NCBI RefSeq assembly: GCF_027943945.1
Contig: NZ_AP027141.1
Location: 1,736,001 to 1,800,000 of the forward strand
Direction of reading: 5' to 3'
Source of the DNA: Microbacterium terricola
Lineage (GTDB): Bacteria; Actinomycetota; Actinomycetes; Actinomycetales; Microbacteriaceae
Length of the DNA: 64,000 bases
Position numbers and translations under genes: made by a program
Shown: piece by piece, positions 1 to 9,925 of the stretch
Numbering within the stretch: position 1 is the first letter of the stretch
Layout of the letters: each line of letters opens with the position of its first letter
Notes under the pieces: generated by a model
What the model was told of the DNA's origin: nothing
Seen by the model: only the letters and a program-made list of their open reading frames with translations
The model's database searches: none

Positions 1-1049
1 TCGGAGGAGGGACGGTGTCCGGCCCGCATGCCACCGCAACCGGGCATCCCCTCGTCGCCGCCGACGACGACGAGGGGCCGGTCTCGGCCCACGTCCTGAA
101 CGGCGAGCAGTCGAACACCTCGCTCATCGCACCGGCCACCGCGTCGCGCCCCGCCGTGATCTGCAAGATCTTCCGCCAGGTGAATCAGGGCCGCAACCCG
201 GACATCGAGCTGCAGACGGCACTCGCGGGTGCGGGTTCTCCGCACATCGCGCCGGCGGTCGGCTGGGTCGAGGGGACGTGGCTCGACCCCGGTGCCGCGC
301 AGCAGACGGTCGGCGGGTCACTGGCGTTCGCGCAGCGGTTCTTCTCGGGAGTCGAGGATGCGTGGCGGGTAGCCCTCCGCGCTGCGGCGGACGGGACGCC
401 GTTCGACCGGGAGGCCCACGCCCTGGGACGCGCAACCGCGGACGTGCATCTCTCGCTCGCGCACCTGTTCCCCACCCGGCCCGCCGAGCCCCGCGACGTC
501 GACGGGTTCGCCGAGACCTGGCGCCGCCGGCTCTCCATCGCCCTCGCCGAGGTCCCCGCGATCGCCGAGCGGCGCACCGCGATCGAGGCGGTGTACGCGC
601 GCGCATCCTCCGCCCGGCCGACGCTGCAGCGCATCCACGGCGACTACCACCTCGGCCAGGTGCTGCACACCGAGAACGGCTGGGTGCTCCTCGACTTCGA
701 GGGCGAGCCGATGCGGCCGATCCGCGAGCGGGTGCGCCCCGATGCCGCGCTCCGCGACGTCGCCGGGATGCTGCGCTCGTTCGATTACGTCGCCGGCTCG
801 ATCCGGCTCGACGACCCCGCGAGACCGGCCGCCGCAGTGCGTGCCTGGGTCGACGCGGCGCGGGCCGCCTTCCTCGCGGGCTATGCCGAAGCCACCGGCG
901 ACCCGCTCGATGCCGACGACCCGCTGCTGGCGGCTCTGGAGCTCGACAAGGCCGTGTACGAGGCGATCTACGAAGCGCGCAACCGGCCCACGTGGGTCAC
1001 GATCCCGCTGCGGGCGATCGGACGCCTCGCGGCCACCCACCCGGCGTGA
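1..1049 (+). CDS. mak: Maltokinase, 5' end cut by window edge
   Basis: Maltokinases phosphorylate maltose to maltose 1-phosphate with ATP, feeding the GlgE alpha-glucan pathway from trehalose via TreS. About 345 residues are visible. The segment GEQSNTS near base 107, the catalytic loop HGDYHLGQVL near base 636 and the metal-binding DFEGEP near base 695 are typical of the Mak/Pep2 aminoglycoside-kinase-like fold. A GTG at 15 with GGAGGAGG before it could be read as a start, but the frame is open to base 3 and family members are about 450 residues with an N-terminal cap domain, so I read this as a truncated gene whose start lies upstream. It converges on the next gene with a 12-base gap. The function rests on motifs; the substrate is inferred. 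Confidence 0.85.
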   Translation, partial: GGGTVSGPHATATGHPLVAADDDEGPVSAHVLNGEQSNTSLIAPATASRPAVICKIFRQVNQGRNPDIELQTALAGAGSPHIAPAVGWVEGTWLDPGAAQQTVGGSLAFAQRFFSGVEDAWRVALRAAADGTPFDREAHALGRATADVHLSLAHLFPTRPAEPRDVDGFAETWRRRLSIALAEVPAIAERRTAIEAVYARASSARPTLQRIHGDYHLGQVLHTENGWVLLDFEGEPMRPIRERVRPDAALRDVAGMLRSFDYVAGSIRLDDPARPAAAVRAWVDAARAAFLAGYAEATGDPLDADDPLLAALELDKAVYEAIYEARNRPTWVTIPLRAIGRLAATHPA

Positions 1050-1061
1050 CCGCGGCCGGCC

Positions 1062-2336
1062 TCAGTCGTCGAGCTCCGCCTCTTCCGGCTCGGGGATGTC
1101 GAGGTCGTCGTCGGCCGACTCGGCATGCCAGTGCTCCCAGCGCGTCATGAGCTCGCCGATCGCGGCGTGGAAGCGCGCCGTCGCCGCACCGGGTGCGGTG
1201 TCGCCGAAGTAGTGCTGGACCCACTGCTCGAGACGCGCGACGGCGTCGGGGTCGTCGAGCACTCGATGCCCCTCCGCCACGATCTGTCCGGCCGCCGCGG
1301 CGTCCAGCCACTCGCAGGCGGACAGGTAGCCGTGCGTGTCGACGATCGCCTCGGGATCGGCGGGGCGGGTCACGAGAAGCGGCTTGTCGGCGGCCAGGCG
1401 GTCGTAGACCATCGCGGAGATGTCGACGACCGCGAGGTCAGCCGCCGCGAGCTGCCAGCCGAGCTCCGGGCCGTCGTCGAACACGTGGTGGGCGGCGGGA
1501 TCGGCCGTGTTCGCGGCGGCGAGCGCCGCGATGATGCGGGCGTTGGCGGCCCCGTACTCGGCGTTGACGACCCCGGATCGCGGGTGCGGCCGGTAGATCA
1601 CCCGGTGCTCCCCGGTGGCGAGCAGCGCCGCGACCAGCGCCTCGCCGTGGGTGAGGATCGAGCCGTAGTGCGCGGAAGGCCGGTCGCCCTCCCAGGTCGG
1701 CGCGTACAGGACGACGGTGCGGGCGTCGGGAGTGTAGGGAAGCGTGCCCGAGTAGTGGTCGGCCTGGGGGCGGCCGATCTGGAGCGTGCGACGGTCGAGG
1801 TCGTAGTCCCACAGCACCCGCTGCAGGCGCTCGCGGGCGGCGTCGCCGGCGATGAACGCGTAGTCGTACGCCTTGTACTGGTTGGTGGTCATGTACATCT
1901 TGTCGGACTCGCCGTGGTTGATGAACACGTGCCAGCGGCGTCCGTAGCGGAACATCTGGAAGTTGCGCGTGTTCTGATTCACGTACAGGACGACCCGGAT
2001 GTCCTGCGTGGCGATGTAGTCCTCGAGGTCCCGGACGGTGGGGACGAAGGCGACGGGCAGACCGGACTCGCGCAGCAGCGACCGTGCGCCGGTGGCGGCA
2101 CGGCTGAGGATCACGACGGGCCAGGTCTTCGCGAGCTCGGCGAGCGGCTTGTACCACTGGCGCATCTGGTACATGTTCACCTCGCCGTCGGCGAAGTACA
2201 CCGCGACCCGGAAGTGCCCGGCCGGATGCGGGGGCGTCGAGGCGACCGTGCGACGCACGCCGGCGACCGCCGACCGAGTGGCGAGCGCCTTGCGCAGCAG
2301 AGCCGCTGCCTTCTTCGCGTCACCTATCGCATCCAC
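1062..2336 (-). CDS. CDP-glycerol glycerophosphotransferase family protein
   Basis: This 424-residue protein resembles the TagB/TagF glycerophosphotransferases that build teichoic-acid-like polymers at the inner membrane face from CDP-activated polyols. The C-terminal half shows the family hallmarks VVLYAPTWEGDR (about residue 210), YRPHPRSG and a late acidic/serine segment VVDISAMVYD. No transmembrane helix is obvious, and the tail is very acidic (SADDDLDIPEPEEAELDD). Two adjacent GTG codons are possible starts. I chose the second (2336) because a TAGGCT -10 box lies exactly 6 bases upstream, the spacing seen at many leaderless genes in this window. It is divergent from the GT2 gene, 41 bases away. 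The exact polymer is unknown. Confidence 0.85.
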   Translation of the reverse strand: MDAIGDAKKAAALLRKALATRSAVAGVRRTVASTPPHPAGHFRVAVYFADGEVNMYQMRQWYKPLAELAKTWPVVILSRAATGARSLLRESGLPVAFVPTVRDLEDYIATQDIRVVLYVNQNTRNFQMFRYGRRWHVFINHGESDKMYMTTNQYKAYDYAFIAGDAARERLQRVLWDYDLDRRTLQIGRPQADHYSGTLPYTPDARTVVLYAPTWEGDRPSAHYGSILTHGEALVAALLATGEHRVIYRPHPRSGVVNAEYGAANARIIAALAAANTADPAAHHVFDDGPELGWQLAAADLAVVDISAMVYDRLAADKPLLVTRPADPEAIVDTHGYLSACEWLDAAAAGQIVAEGHRVLDDPDAVARLEQWVQHYFGDTAPGAATARFHAAIGELMTRWEHWHAESADDDLDIPEPEEAELDD

Positions 2337-2342
2337 CACCTC

Positions 2343-2348
2343 AGCCTA
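2343..2348 (-). promoter_or_regulatory. -10 box of leaderless CDP-glycerol transferase gene
   Basis: TAGGCT on the minus strand, 6 bases before GTG 2336. It decides the start between two adjacent GTG codons. No -35 consensus was recognised. Confidence 0.55.
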
Positions 2349-2377
2349 CCGAGGGTGCGCCATGGCATGATCGACGG

Positions 2378-3466
2378 GTGCAGGTCGAGCCCGGGAGCCG
2401 AGACGCGCCGGTCGTCTCCGACACCGCGGGCGTGAGCTTCGTCATGCCGGTGCTGAACGAGCGCGCATACCTCCAGCGGGCGGTGGAGACCGTGCTCGCG
2501 CAGCGCTTCGACGGTCCGCGGGAGCTCATCCTCGCCCTCGGCCCGTCCACCGACGGCACCACCGAGCTCGCGCGAACGCTCGCCGACGGCGACGACCGGA
2601 TCCGGCTCGTCGACAACCCGGCCGCGGACATCCCGATCGGGCTCAACCTCGCCATCCGCGCGTCGTCCTTCCCGACCATCGTCCGCGTCGACGCCCACAG
2701 CGAGCTCGACCCCGAGTACACGCGCACCGCGCTCGCGACCCTCGCCCGCGAGCGCGCGGCCAACGTCGGCGGAGTGATGCGCGCCGACGGTCGCACGCCG
2801 TTCCAGCGAGCCGTCGCGCGAGCGTACAACTCCCGCATCGGTCTCGGCGGCGGCGCCTATCACGGCGCCACCCACGCGGGCGAGGCGGAGTCCGCCTACC
2901 TCGGGGTGTTCCGGCGCGCCGTGCTGGACGAGGTCGGTCTGTTCGACGAGACGATCCGCCGCGGCGAGGACTGGGAGCTGAACCTGCGCATCCGCGCGGC
3001 CGGCTACCGCGTCTGGTTCGACCCCTCGCTCGCCGTCACGTACTGGCCCCGCGAGAGCTGGCCTCAGCTGGCCAGGCAGTTCGTCGCGACCGGCCAGTGG
3101 CGGGGCGAGCTGGTGCGACGTTTCGGGCGCCGCAACTCGGTCCGCTTCTTCGCCCCGCCCGCGCTGGTGCTGTCGCTCGCGCTGAGTCTCGTGGTCTGGC
3201 TGCTCCGCGCGACGGGTGTGCTGCGCGGCGGGTGGGCGGTCGCCGCATCCGTCGTCTTCCTGCCGGTGATCGCCTACGTGGCGCTGATCATCGCGGTCGC
3301 CCTCGGGCGCGGCGGCGGCAGCGGCTGGCGCGACCGCCTGTGGACGCTGGCCGTGCTGCCCACGATGCATCTTGCCTGGGGGTCGGGGTTCATCCGCGGC
3401 ACGCTGCGCGGTGCGCGGGACACGGTCGACACCTCGCGGCTGGCGCGGAACACGCCGCTGCCCTGA
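2378..3466 (+). CDS. ExoA-like family 2 glycosyltransferase
   Basis: This 362-residue GT-A enzyme transfers a sugar from a nucleotide donor to a lipid-linked or polymer acceptor. The N-terminus carries the GT2 entry motif VSFVMPVLNE (about residue 20), then LGPSTDGT, VRVDAHSELD with the metal-binding acidic pair, and RGEDWELNLRIR near residue 190 as the catalytic ED. The C-terminal 100 residues hold about three hydrophobic helices, as in ExoA-type membrane-anchored transferases of exopolysaccharide clusters. The GTG start at 2378 follows a CATGAT -10-like box by 6 bases, consistent with a leaderless mRNA. It sits among three CDP-glycerol transferase-like genes, so a role in a wall or capsule polymer is likely. 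Donor and acceptor cannot be told from sequence. Confidence 0.87.
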   Translation: MQVEPGSRDAPVVSDTAGVSFVMPVLNERAYLQRAVETVLAQRFDGPRELILALGPSTDGTTELARTLADGDDRIRLVDNPAADIPIGLNLAIRASSFPTIVRVDAHSELDPEYTRTALATLARERAANVGGVMRADGRTPFQRAVARAYNSRIGLGGGAYHGATHAGEAESAYLGVFRRAVLDEVGLFDETIRRGEDWELNLRIRAAGYRVWFDPSLAVTYWPRESWPQLARQFVATGQWRGELVRRFGRRNSVRFFAPPALVLSLALSLVVWLLRATGVLRGGWAVAASVVFLPVIAYVALIIAVALGRGGGSGWRDRLWTLAVLPTMHLAWGSGFIRGTLRGARDTVDTSRLARNTPLP

Positions 3467-3475
3467 GGGTTCCGC

Positions 3476-4915
3476 TCAGTCGCGATCGACGAGTCGCTGA
3501 TCGAGGATGCGGCTGACCACCCGCTCCGCGGCACGGCCGTCGTCTCGCGCGTTGAACTTCTCGCGCCACTGCGCGTACCGCGCGGCGTGGACGGCGGGTT
3601 CGTGCGCGGCGATCGCCGCCACCAGGTCGTCCTGCGAGCGCACGACGGGGCCCGGCGCGTGCTGCTCCAGGTCGAAGTAGAACCCGCGCAGCTCGCCCCG
3701 GTAGTGCTCGAGGTCCGGCACCAGGAAGAACATCGGCTTGCCGGTGACGCTGAAGTCGAACATCACCGAGGAGTAGTCCGTGATGAGCGCGTCAGCGACG
3801 AGCAGCAGCTGAGCGGTGTCGGGGTAGCCGGTGACGTCGATGACCCGCGACCCCTGCGCGTCGTGGCCCGGCCCGATGGTGCGGGAGTGCCCGCGCACCA
3901 GCACGGTCGCGTCGGCGGCGGCCGCGAGCGCGACGGGGTCGACGAAGTCGACGATCTCGCGGCGGTCGTCGCGCCACGTGGGCGCGTAGAGCAGCACCCG
4001 CTCGTCCGCGGCGATCCCCAGCGCCGCCCTGGCCGGTGCGCCGTCGCCGCCGACGAGCACGTCGTTGCGCGGGTAGCCCTCGACCCAGATCGGCCGGCGC
4101 AGGAACGCGTAGGCCTTGCCGAGGATGCGGGCGGCGTACGGGTTCTGCGCGAGGAGGATGTTCCAGCGGCGCGACTCCTTCAGCACGGCCCCGGCGCGCC
4201 GGGGGGCGAAGCCCGGCCGGTGCAGGGCGAGACGCTTCAGCGGGGTGCCGTGCCACGTCTGCAGGACGACCTGCCCGGGGCGACGCACGAACCGACGGCG
4301 CAGCCAGTCGTTCACCACGAGGAGACGGGCCGCGCCACGGGCACGCCACCACTCCGGGCTGCCTTCGACGACCGGGACGGCGCCCTCCGGCACGACCACC
4401 GAGAGGTCGACGACACTCCAGTAGCGGGTGACTCCGGGCGCCCGCAGGGCAAGTTCGCGGTCGATCGCGAGCGGATTGCAGCTCGCGTTGCGGCCGTAGA
4501 AGCTCTCGAAGAACACGGCGTTCTCGGGTCCGCCCGTGCCCGTGGCATAGCGGCGCTCGAGTGCCTCCTGCGCCTCACCCGAGTCGTACGCAGGGTCGAC
4601 GGGTGCCCCGATGTGGAGGGCGTCCGCGACGAGGGCGGCGCGCAGCATCCCGAACTGCACGAGCGGGAGCTCGGGGAGGTCTTCGACGTCTGCGCCGTCC
4701 GCCTGCACGGCGTAGACGCCGGAGGAGAGGGGCAGCTCGGGTCCGCCCCATCGCGACGCCCGGAGCGGAAGGGTGGCGGTCCAGCCGTCGTCGCCGGCGA
4801 CGGCGGCCGCATCGACCTGCGCGCGCGGGCCGATGAGCGCCACCCTGCGCGGCACGGCTCCTGTGCCGACGAGGACCAGCGCTGCGCCGTCCGTGCTGAA
4901 GCGCGCGTGCGTCAT
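3476..4915 (-). CDS. CDP-glycerol glycerophosphotransferase family protein, second copy
   Basis: A 479-residue member of the TagF/TagB family. The N-terminal 130 residues look like a beta-rich accessory domain (VLVGTGAVPRRVALIGPRAQ). The catalytic half has QTWHGTPLKRL, VEGYPRNDVL, VLLYAPTWRDD, LVRGHS and ITDYSSVMFDF, all typical of glycerol- or ribitol-phosphate polymerases; the histidines in WHGTPLKR and RGHS are the expected catalytic candidates. The start codon overlaps the stop of the upstream gene by 4 bases (ATGA), so the two are translationally coupled. It converges with the GT2 gene across a 9-base gap. The product is probably a wall teichoic-acid-like or glycan-phosphate polymer. Confidence 0.87.
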   Translation of the reverse strand: MTHARFSTDGAALVLVGTGAVPRRVALIGPRAQVDAAAVAGDDGWTATLPLRASRWGGPELPLSSGVYAVQADGADVEDLPELPLVQFGMLRAALVADALHIGAPVDPAYDSGEAQEALERRYATGTGGPENAVFFESFYGRNASCNPLAIDRELALRAPGVTRYWSVVDLSVVVPEGAVPVVEGSPEWWRARGAARLLVVNDWLRRRFVRRPGQVVLQTWHGTPLKRLALHRPGFAPRRAGAVLKESRRWNILLAQNPYAARILGKAYAFLRRPIWVEGYPRNDVLVGGDGAPARAALGIAADERVLLYAPTWRDDRREIVDFVDPVALAAAADATVLVRGHSRTIGPGHDAQGSRVIDVTGYPDTAQLLLVADALITDYSSVMFDFSVTGKPMFFLVPDLEHYRGELRGFYFDLEQHAPGPVVRSQDDLVAAIAAHEPAVHAARYAQWREKFNARDDGRAAERVVSRILDQRLVDRD

Positions 4916-6168
4916 CGCACTCCCTTCGTCGACCGGTCGATTCCACGCAGGATCGCACGGTACACCCGCTCGGTGTTGCGCCCGTCATCGAAGGCGTGCA
5001 CCCGCTCGCTGAGCTGTCGGGAGCGATCCACGCCGGCCTCCCAGGCGGCCGGGTCGCCGAGCACGCTGTCGAGCCGGTCGGCGGCCTGATCCCAGTCCCG
5101 CGCCCAGTCGTCGCCGGCGACATCCGCGTAGGCGCCGTAGAAGCCCCGCCGTGCTCCGTAGGCCTCGACGTCGGGGGCGAGGTACACGACCGGCAACGGC
5201 ACGAGCGCCGCATCGAAGGCGAGCGACGAGTAGTCCGTGAGGAGCACGTCCAGGCCGGGGAGCAGCGGCGTGACGTCGCTGACCCGATCGCTGCCGAGCG
5301 AGCGCACCCGCTCTGTCGGGAACGGCGGCGAGTACTCCCCCGCGCCGAGCGGATGCGATCGCACCAGCAGGACCGCGCCCCGTCGGCGCAGCACGCCCTC
5401 GATGCGCTCCCACTGGGCCGCGGTGGGAACGGCGGGGTCCGGGTCGCCGTCTCGCCACGTGGGCGCGTACAGCACCAGCCGCGCCGCAGGGTCGATGGGC
5501 CCGCTCGCGATGTCGATCGCGGAGCGGGCGTGCAGCCGCCGCTCCAGCTCCGTGCCCTGCGAGAGCACGTCGACGCGGGGTTCGCCCGTCACCGGCACCC
5601 GGTCGTCGGTGAGTCCGAAGGCGGATTCGAGACGCGCGCGCACCGGGTGCGACGCGGCGGGCAGCACCCTGATGCGCTGTGCGGCTCCTCGGTACAGGGC
5701 GGCCAGCAGGCGCCGGAGGGCGAGCGAGCGCGGCAGGATGCGGCTGCGCACCGTCTCGGGAGAGTCGAGCCCGATGCGCTTGAGCGGGATGCCGTGCCAC
5801 AGCTGGGCGACGAATGCACCCGACACGGCGTAGCGGTTCACGTCGCCGAAGCCGTGGGTCACGACGACGACCTCTGCCCGGGCGGTGCGCCAGAAGCCGC
5901 GGAGCGAGGACTTGGGGATCGTGGCGATGCCGAGGGCGGCAGCATCCCGCGCGTCCCGGGCGGAGCCCGTCAGCCAGACCATCTCGTGCCCGGCCGGTGC
6001 CGCCTGACGCCACAGCGCCAGCGCGCCGTCGCCGATGCCGGCACCGCAGCCGAACACCCACGTGTCTCGCGAGCGAGGGATCAGCAGGGTGGCGAGGCGG
6101 CCGAGGGCGTAGAGCGGGATGCTGGCGAGCTTCCTCGCGTTGCCCGCGCCGAACGAGAAGGACGCCAC
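4912..6168 (-). CDS. CDP-glycerol glycerophosphotransferase family protein, third copy
   Basis: A 418-residue TagB/TagF-like protein and first gene of a two-gene operon with the 479-residue homologue. Motifs in order: WVFGCGAGIGDGA near residue 38, QLWHGIPLKRIGLDSPE near residue 140, VTGEPRVDVL, VLYAPTWRDGDPDP, RSHPLGAGEY and LTDYSSLAFDAAL. It lacks the accessory N-terminal domain of its neighbour, so the pair may act as primase and polymerase, which is inference. The start GTG lies inside the 3' arm of a perfect 16-bp hairpin, and a TAGGCT box lies in the loop 6 bases upstream, pointing to a leaderless mRNA starting at the codon itself. Confidence 0.87.
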   Translation of the reverse strand: MASFSFGAGNARKLASIPLYALGRLATLLIPRSRDTWVFGCGAGIGDGALALWRQAAPAGHEMVWLTGSARDARDAAALGIATIPKSSLRGFWRTARAEVVVVTHGFGDVNRYAVSGAFVAQLWHGIPLKRIGLDSPETVRSRILPRSLALRRLLAALYRGAAQRIRVLPAASHPVRARLESAFGLTDDRVPVTGEPRVDVLSQGTELERRLHARSAIDIASGPIDPAARLVLYAPTWRDGDPDPAVPTAAQWERIEGVLRRRGAVLLVRSHPLGAGEYSPPFPTERVRSLGSDRVSDVTPLLPGLDVLLTDYSSLAFDAALVPLPVVYLAPDVEAYGARRGFYGAYADVAGDDWARDWDQAADRLDSVLGDPAAWEAGVDRSRQLSERVHAFDDGRNTERVYRAILRGIDRSTKGVR

Positions 6169-6196
6169 CCCGCGAGCCTATCGCGGGGTGGCGTCC
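6160..6196 (-). terminator. htrA terminator hairpin containing the next gene's promoter and start
   Basis: There is a perfect 16-bp inverted repeat (6160-6175 and 6181-6196) with a 5-base loop, 18 bases past the htrA stop. The 3' arm runs into TTCTCGTTC on the minus strand. The loop plus first arm base forms TAGGCT, the -10 box of the downstream gene, and its start GTG 6168 lies within the 3' arm. Confidence 0.75.
6175..6180 (-). promoter_or_regulatory. -10 box inside terminator loop
   Basis: TAGGCT on the minus strand, exactly 6 bases before GTG 6168. It occupies the loop of the hairpin described for 6160-6196. Confidence 0.6.
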
Positions 6197-6214
6197 TGAC
6201 TGCCGTCTCGGGGC

Positions 6215-7804
<1,590 letters not shown>

Positions 7805-7909
7805 CGCTGCTCCTTCTTCCAAAAGCAAGACCCACATTGCCCGGCGATGCTGTGTGTTTCTTATGGTGCGGGTGGGATACGTCTATGCGAGTGCTCGGTG
7901 CGCGTCCAG

Positions 7910-7915
7910 TAGCGT
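7910..7915 (+). promoter_or_regulatory. -10 box of leaderless aminotransferase gene
   Basis: TAGCGT, 7 bases before GTG 7923. It supports that start over the longer open frame that runs back through the htrA start. Confidence 0.5.
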
Positions 7916-7922
7916 GAGGCCC

Positions 7923-9125
7923 GTGCACGAGATTCCCGGCGCGTGGCGCCGCACCGCGGCAGGAGCCGGCCTGCTCGGCGTCGACGGCGACACCCGCCCC
8001 ACCATCTTCGCGGAGATGTCCGCCCTCGCGGCGCAGACCGGCGCACTGAATCTCGGCCAGGGGTTCCCGGATGAGGACGGCCCCGCCGAGGTGCTCGAGG
8101 CGGCGCGACAGGCGATCTCCGCCGGGGTGAACCAGTACCCGCCCGGCCGGGGCCTCCCCGTCCTGCTCGACGCGATCGCCGTCCATCAGCGCCGCTTCTA
8201 CGGGATCGAGCTCGATCCCGCGCGGGAGGTGCTCGTCACCGCCGGGGCGACCGAGGCATTGGCCGCCGCGCTCCTCGCCCTGACCGACGGACCCGACGAC
8301 GAGGTCGTCGTCTTCGAACCGTTCTACGACGCCTATGCCGCCGTGATCGCGCTCTCCGGCGCCCGGCTCGTGCCGGTGCCGCTGCGGTGGCCGGATTTCC
8401 AGCCGGATCTCGACGACCTCCGCGCTGCGGTCACCGATCGCACGAGGGTCATCCTCGTCAACGACCCGCACAACCCGACCGGCGCGGTGTTCACGGAAGA
8501 GACCCGCGCGGAGATCGTGCGACTCGCCGAACAGCACGGCGCCGTGATCGTGACGGACGAGGTCTACGAGCATCTGGTCTTCGACGCGCCGCACGTGCCG
8601 ATCGCCACGCTCCCCGGCGCTGCGGAGCGCACCCTCACGATCTCGTCCGGGGGCAAGACGTTCTCGACCACCGGTTGGAAGATCGGGTGGATCACCGGAC
8701 CCTCGGCGCTCGTGGAGGCCGTCCTGGTGGTCAAGCAGTTCCTCACCTACGTCAACGGTGCGCCGTTCCAGCCGGCGATCGCCGTGGGACTCGGCCTCCC
8801 AGACTCCTTCTTCCACAGGATCGCCACCACCCTTCGCGACAAGCGCGATCTGCTCATCGCCGGGCTCACCGGGGCGGGCATGCCCGTGTCGGTCGCCGGA
8901 GGGTCGTACTTCACGGTGGCGGATGCGGCACCGCTCGGCGCCGAGGATGCCGCGGCCTTCTGCCGCGAGCTGCCCCATCGCGCCGGGGTCGTCGGCATCC
9001 CGCTCACGGCCTTCACCACGGCCGGCCGTCGCAGCGAGTACGCCGGCCTGGTGCGCTTCGCCGCGTGCAAGCGCACCGAGGTGCTCGAGGAGGCCGCCAG
9101 GCGCCTCGCGGGCTATTCGGCCTGA
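7923..9125 (+). CDS. PLP aminotransferase, DapC/YbdL type
   Basis: A 400-residue fold-type I class I/II aminotransferase. Visible motifs are LNLGQGFPDEDGP, VNQYPPGRG, VTAGATEALAAA, the NDPHNPTGAVF segment (Asn contacting PLP), TDEVYEHLVF and SSGGKTFSTTGWKIGW with the Schiff-base lysine, and near the C-terminus LVRFAACKR with the carboxylate-binding arginine. The pattern matches kynurenine/methionine aminotransferases and the mycobacterial Rv0858c protein named DapC. A different, shorter protein at 56716-57822 also fits succinyl-DAP aminotransferase and sits next to other dap genes, so this one may act on methionine, kynurenine or glutamine instead. It overlaps the convergent hydrolase gene by 13 bases. 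GTG 7923 was chosen from the promoter spacing and the homologue N-terminus. Confidence 0.9.
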   Translation: MHEIPGAWRRTAAGAGLLGVDGDTRPTIFAEMSALAAQTGALNLGQGFPDEDGPAEVLEAARQAISAGVNQYPPGRGLPVLLDAIAVHQRRFYGIELDPAREVLVTAGATEALAAALLALTDGPDDEVVVFEPFYDAYAAVIALSGARLVPVPLRWPDFQPDLDDLRAAVTDRTRVILVNDPHNPTGAVFTEETRAEIVRLAEQHGAVIVTDEVYEHLVFDAPHVPIATLPGAAERTLTISSGGKTFSTTGWKIGWITGPSALVEAVLVVKQFLTYVNGAPFQPAIAVGLGLPDSFFHRIATTLRDKRDLLIAGLTGAGMPVSVAGGSYFTVADAAPLGAEDAAAFCRELPHRAGVVGIPLTAFTTAGRRSEYAGLVRFAACKRTEVLEEAARRLAGYSA

Positions 9126-9925
9126 AGGTCCTCGCGCGGCACGACGCGGAACCGGCGCAGCAGCAGAGACGGGTTCACCCGCCGGACGCGCTCGACGGTG
9201 GCGCGGTCGACGTGCGCGACCGCCACATCGGTGGCGGTGCCGACTCCGGCGATCTCGACGCCCTGCGGGTCGACGATCATCGAAGCGCCCACCCCCAGCG
9301 GCGGCGGATGGTCGGCGGCGGCCACGTAGACCGTGTTCTCGATGGCGCGCGCATGCAGCAGCGTGCGCCACTGCCCCTCCTTCAGGGGTCCGCGCACCCA
9401 CTCGGCCGGGACGAGGATGACATCGGCGCCGGCGTCCGCGAGGACGCGGGCCACCTCGGGGAAGCGCAGGTCGTAGCAGGTCATCACCGCGAACCTGATG
9501 CCGTCCACCGTGAACGTCTCCGGCGGACCGATCTCGCCCGGCTCCACCCAGTCCGACTCCCGCTGGCCGAAGGCGTCGTACAGGTGCAGCTTGCGGTACG
9601 AGGCGACGATGCCGTCCGCGCTCACCGCGACGACCGTGTTGCGCACGCGGCGACCCTCGCCTCCCTCCAGGAGGCCCGCGACGATCACGACGCCGTGCGC
9701 GGCCGCGAGGCCGGTGAGCGCCGCGGTGAACGCGCCGTCCAGCGGCTGGGCGTGCTCCGCCAGGCTGGCGTCGAAGGGGTCGATGAAGTAGCTCGCGTAT
9801 TCGGGCAGGACCACGACCTTCGCGCCACGATCGGATGCGGTGGCCACCAGGTCGCCGATGACGGCGAGGTTCGCCGCCGTGTCGGCGGCTGGTGCGAACT
9901 GGGCGACGGCCAGTGCGGTGCTCAT
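9113..9925 (-). CDS. Nitrilase-superfamily carbon-nitrogen hydrolase
   Basis: A 270-residue member of the Nit branch. The catalytic triad is visible: Glu in VVLPEYASYF, Lys in SYRKLHLYD and Cys in VMTCYDLRFPE. The family hydrolyses small amides; the closest well-studied members are omega-amidase and deaminated-glutathione amidase (Nit1), and the neighbouring transaminase gene would fit a glutamine-transaminase/omega-amidase pairing, which is inference. Start ATG 9925 was chosen because GGAGGGAGG lies just before it and it overlaps the stop of the upstream DUF6328 gene (ATGA). A longer in-frame start at 10018 would add 31 residues of low-quality sequence. The 3' end overlaps the aminotransferase gene on the other strand. 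Confidence 0.9.
   Translation of the reverse strand: MSTALAVAQFAPAADTAANLAVIGDLVATASDRGAKVVVLPEYASYFIDPFDASLAEHAQPLDGAFTAALTGLAAAHGVVIVAGLLEGGEGRRVRNTVVAVSADGIVASYRKLHLYDAFGQRESDWVEPGEIGPPETFTVDGIRFAVMTCYDLRFPEVARVLADAGADVILVPAEWVRGPLKEGQWRTLLHARAIENTVYVAAADHPPPLGVGASMIVDPQGVEIAGVGTATDVAVAHVDRATVERVRRVNPSLLLRRFRVVPREDLQAE

Noticed and set aside
15..1049. GTG at 15 as a true start of the maltokinase
   Set aside because: GGAGGAGG lies before it, but the frame is open to the window edge and the protein would lack the usual N-terminal cap domain of about 100 residues.
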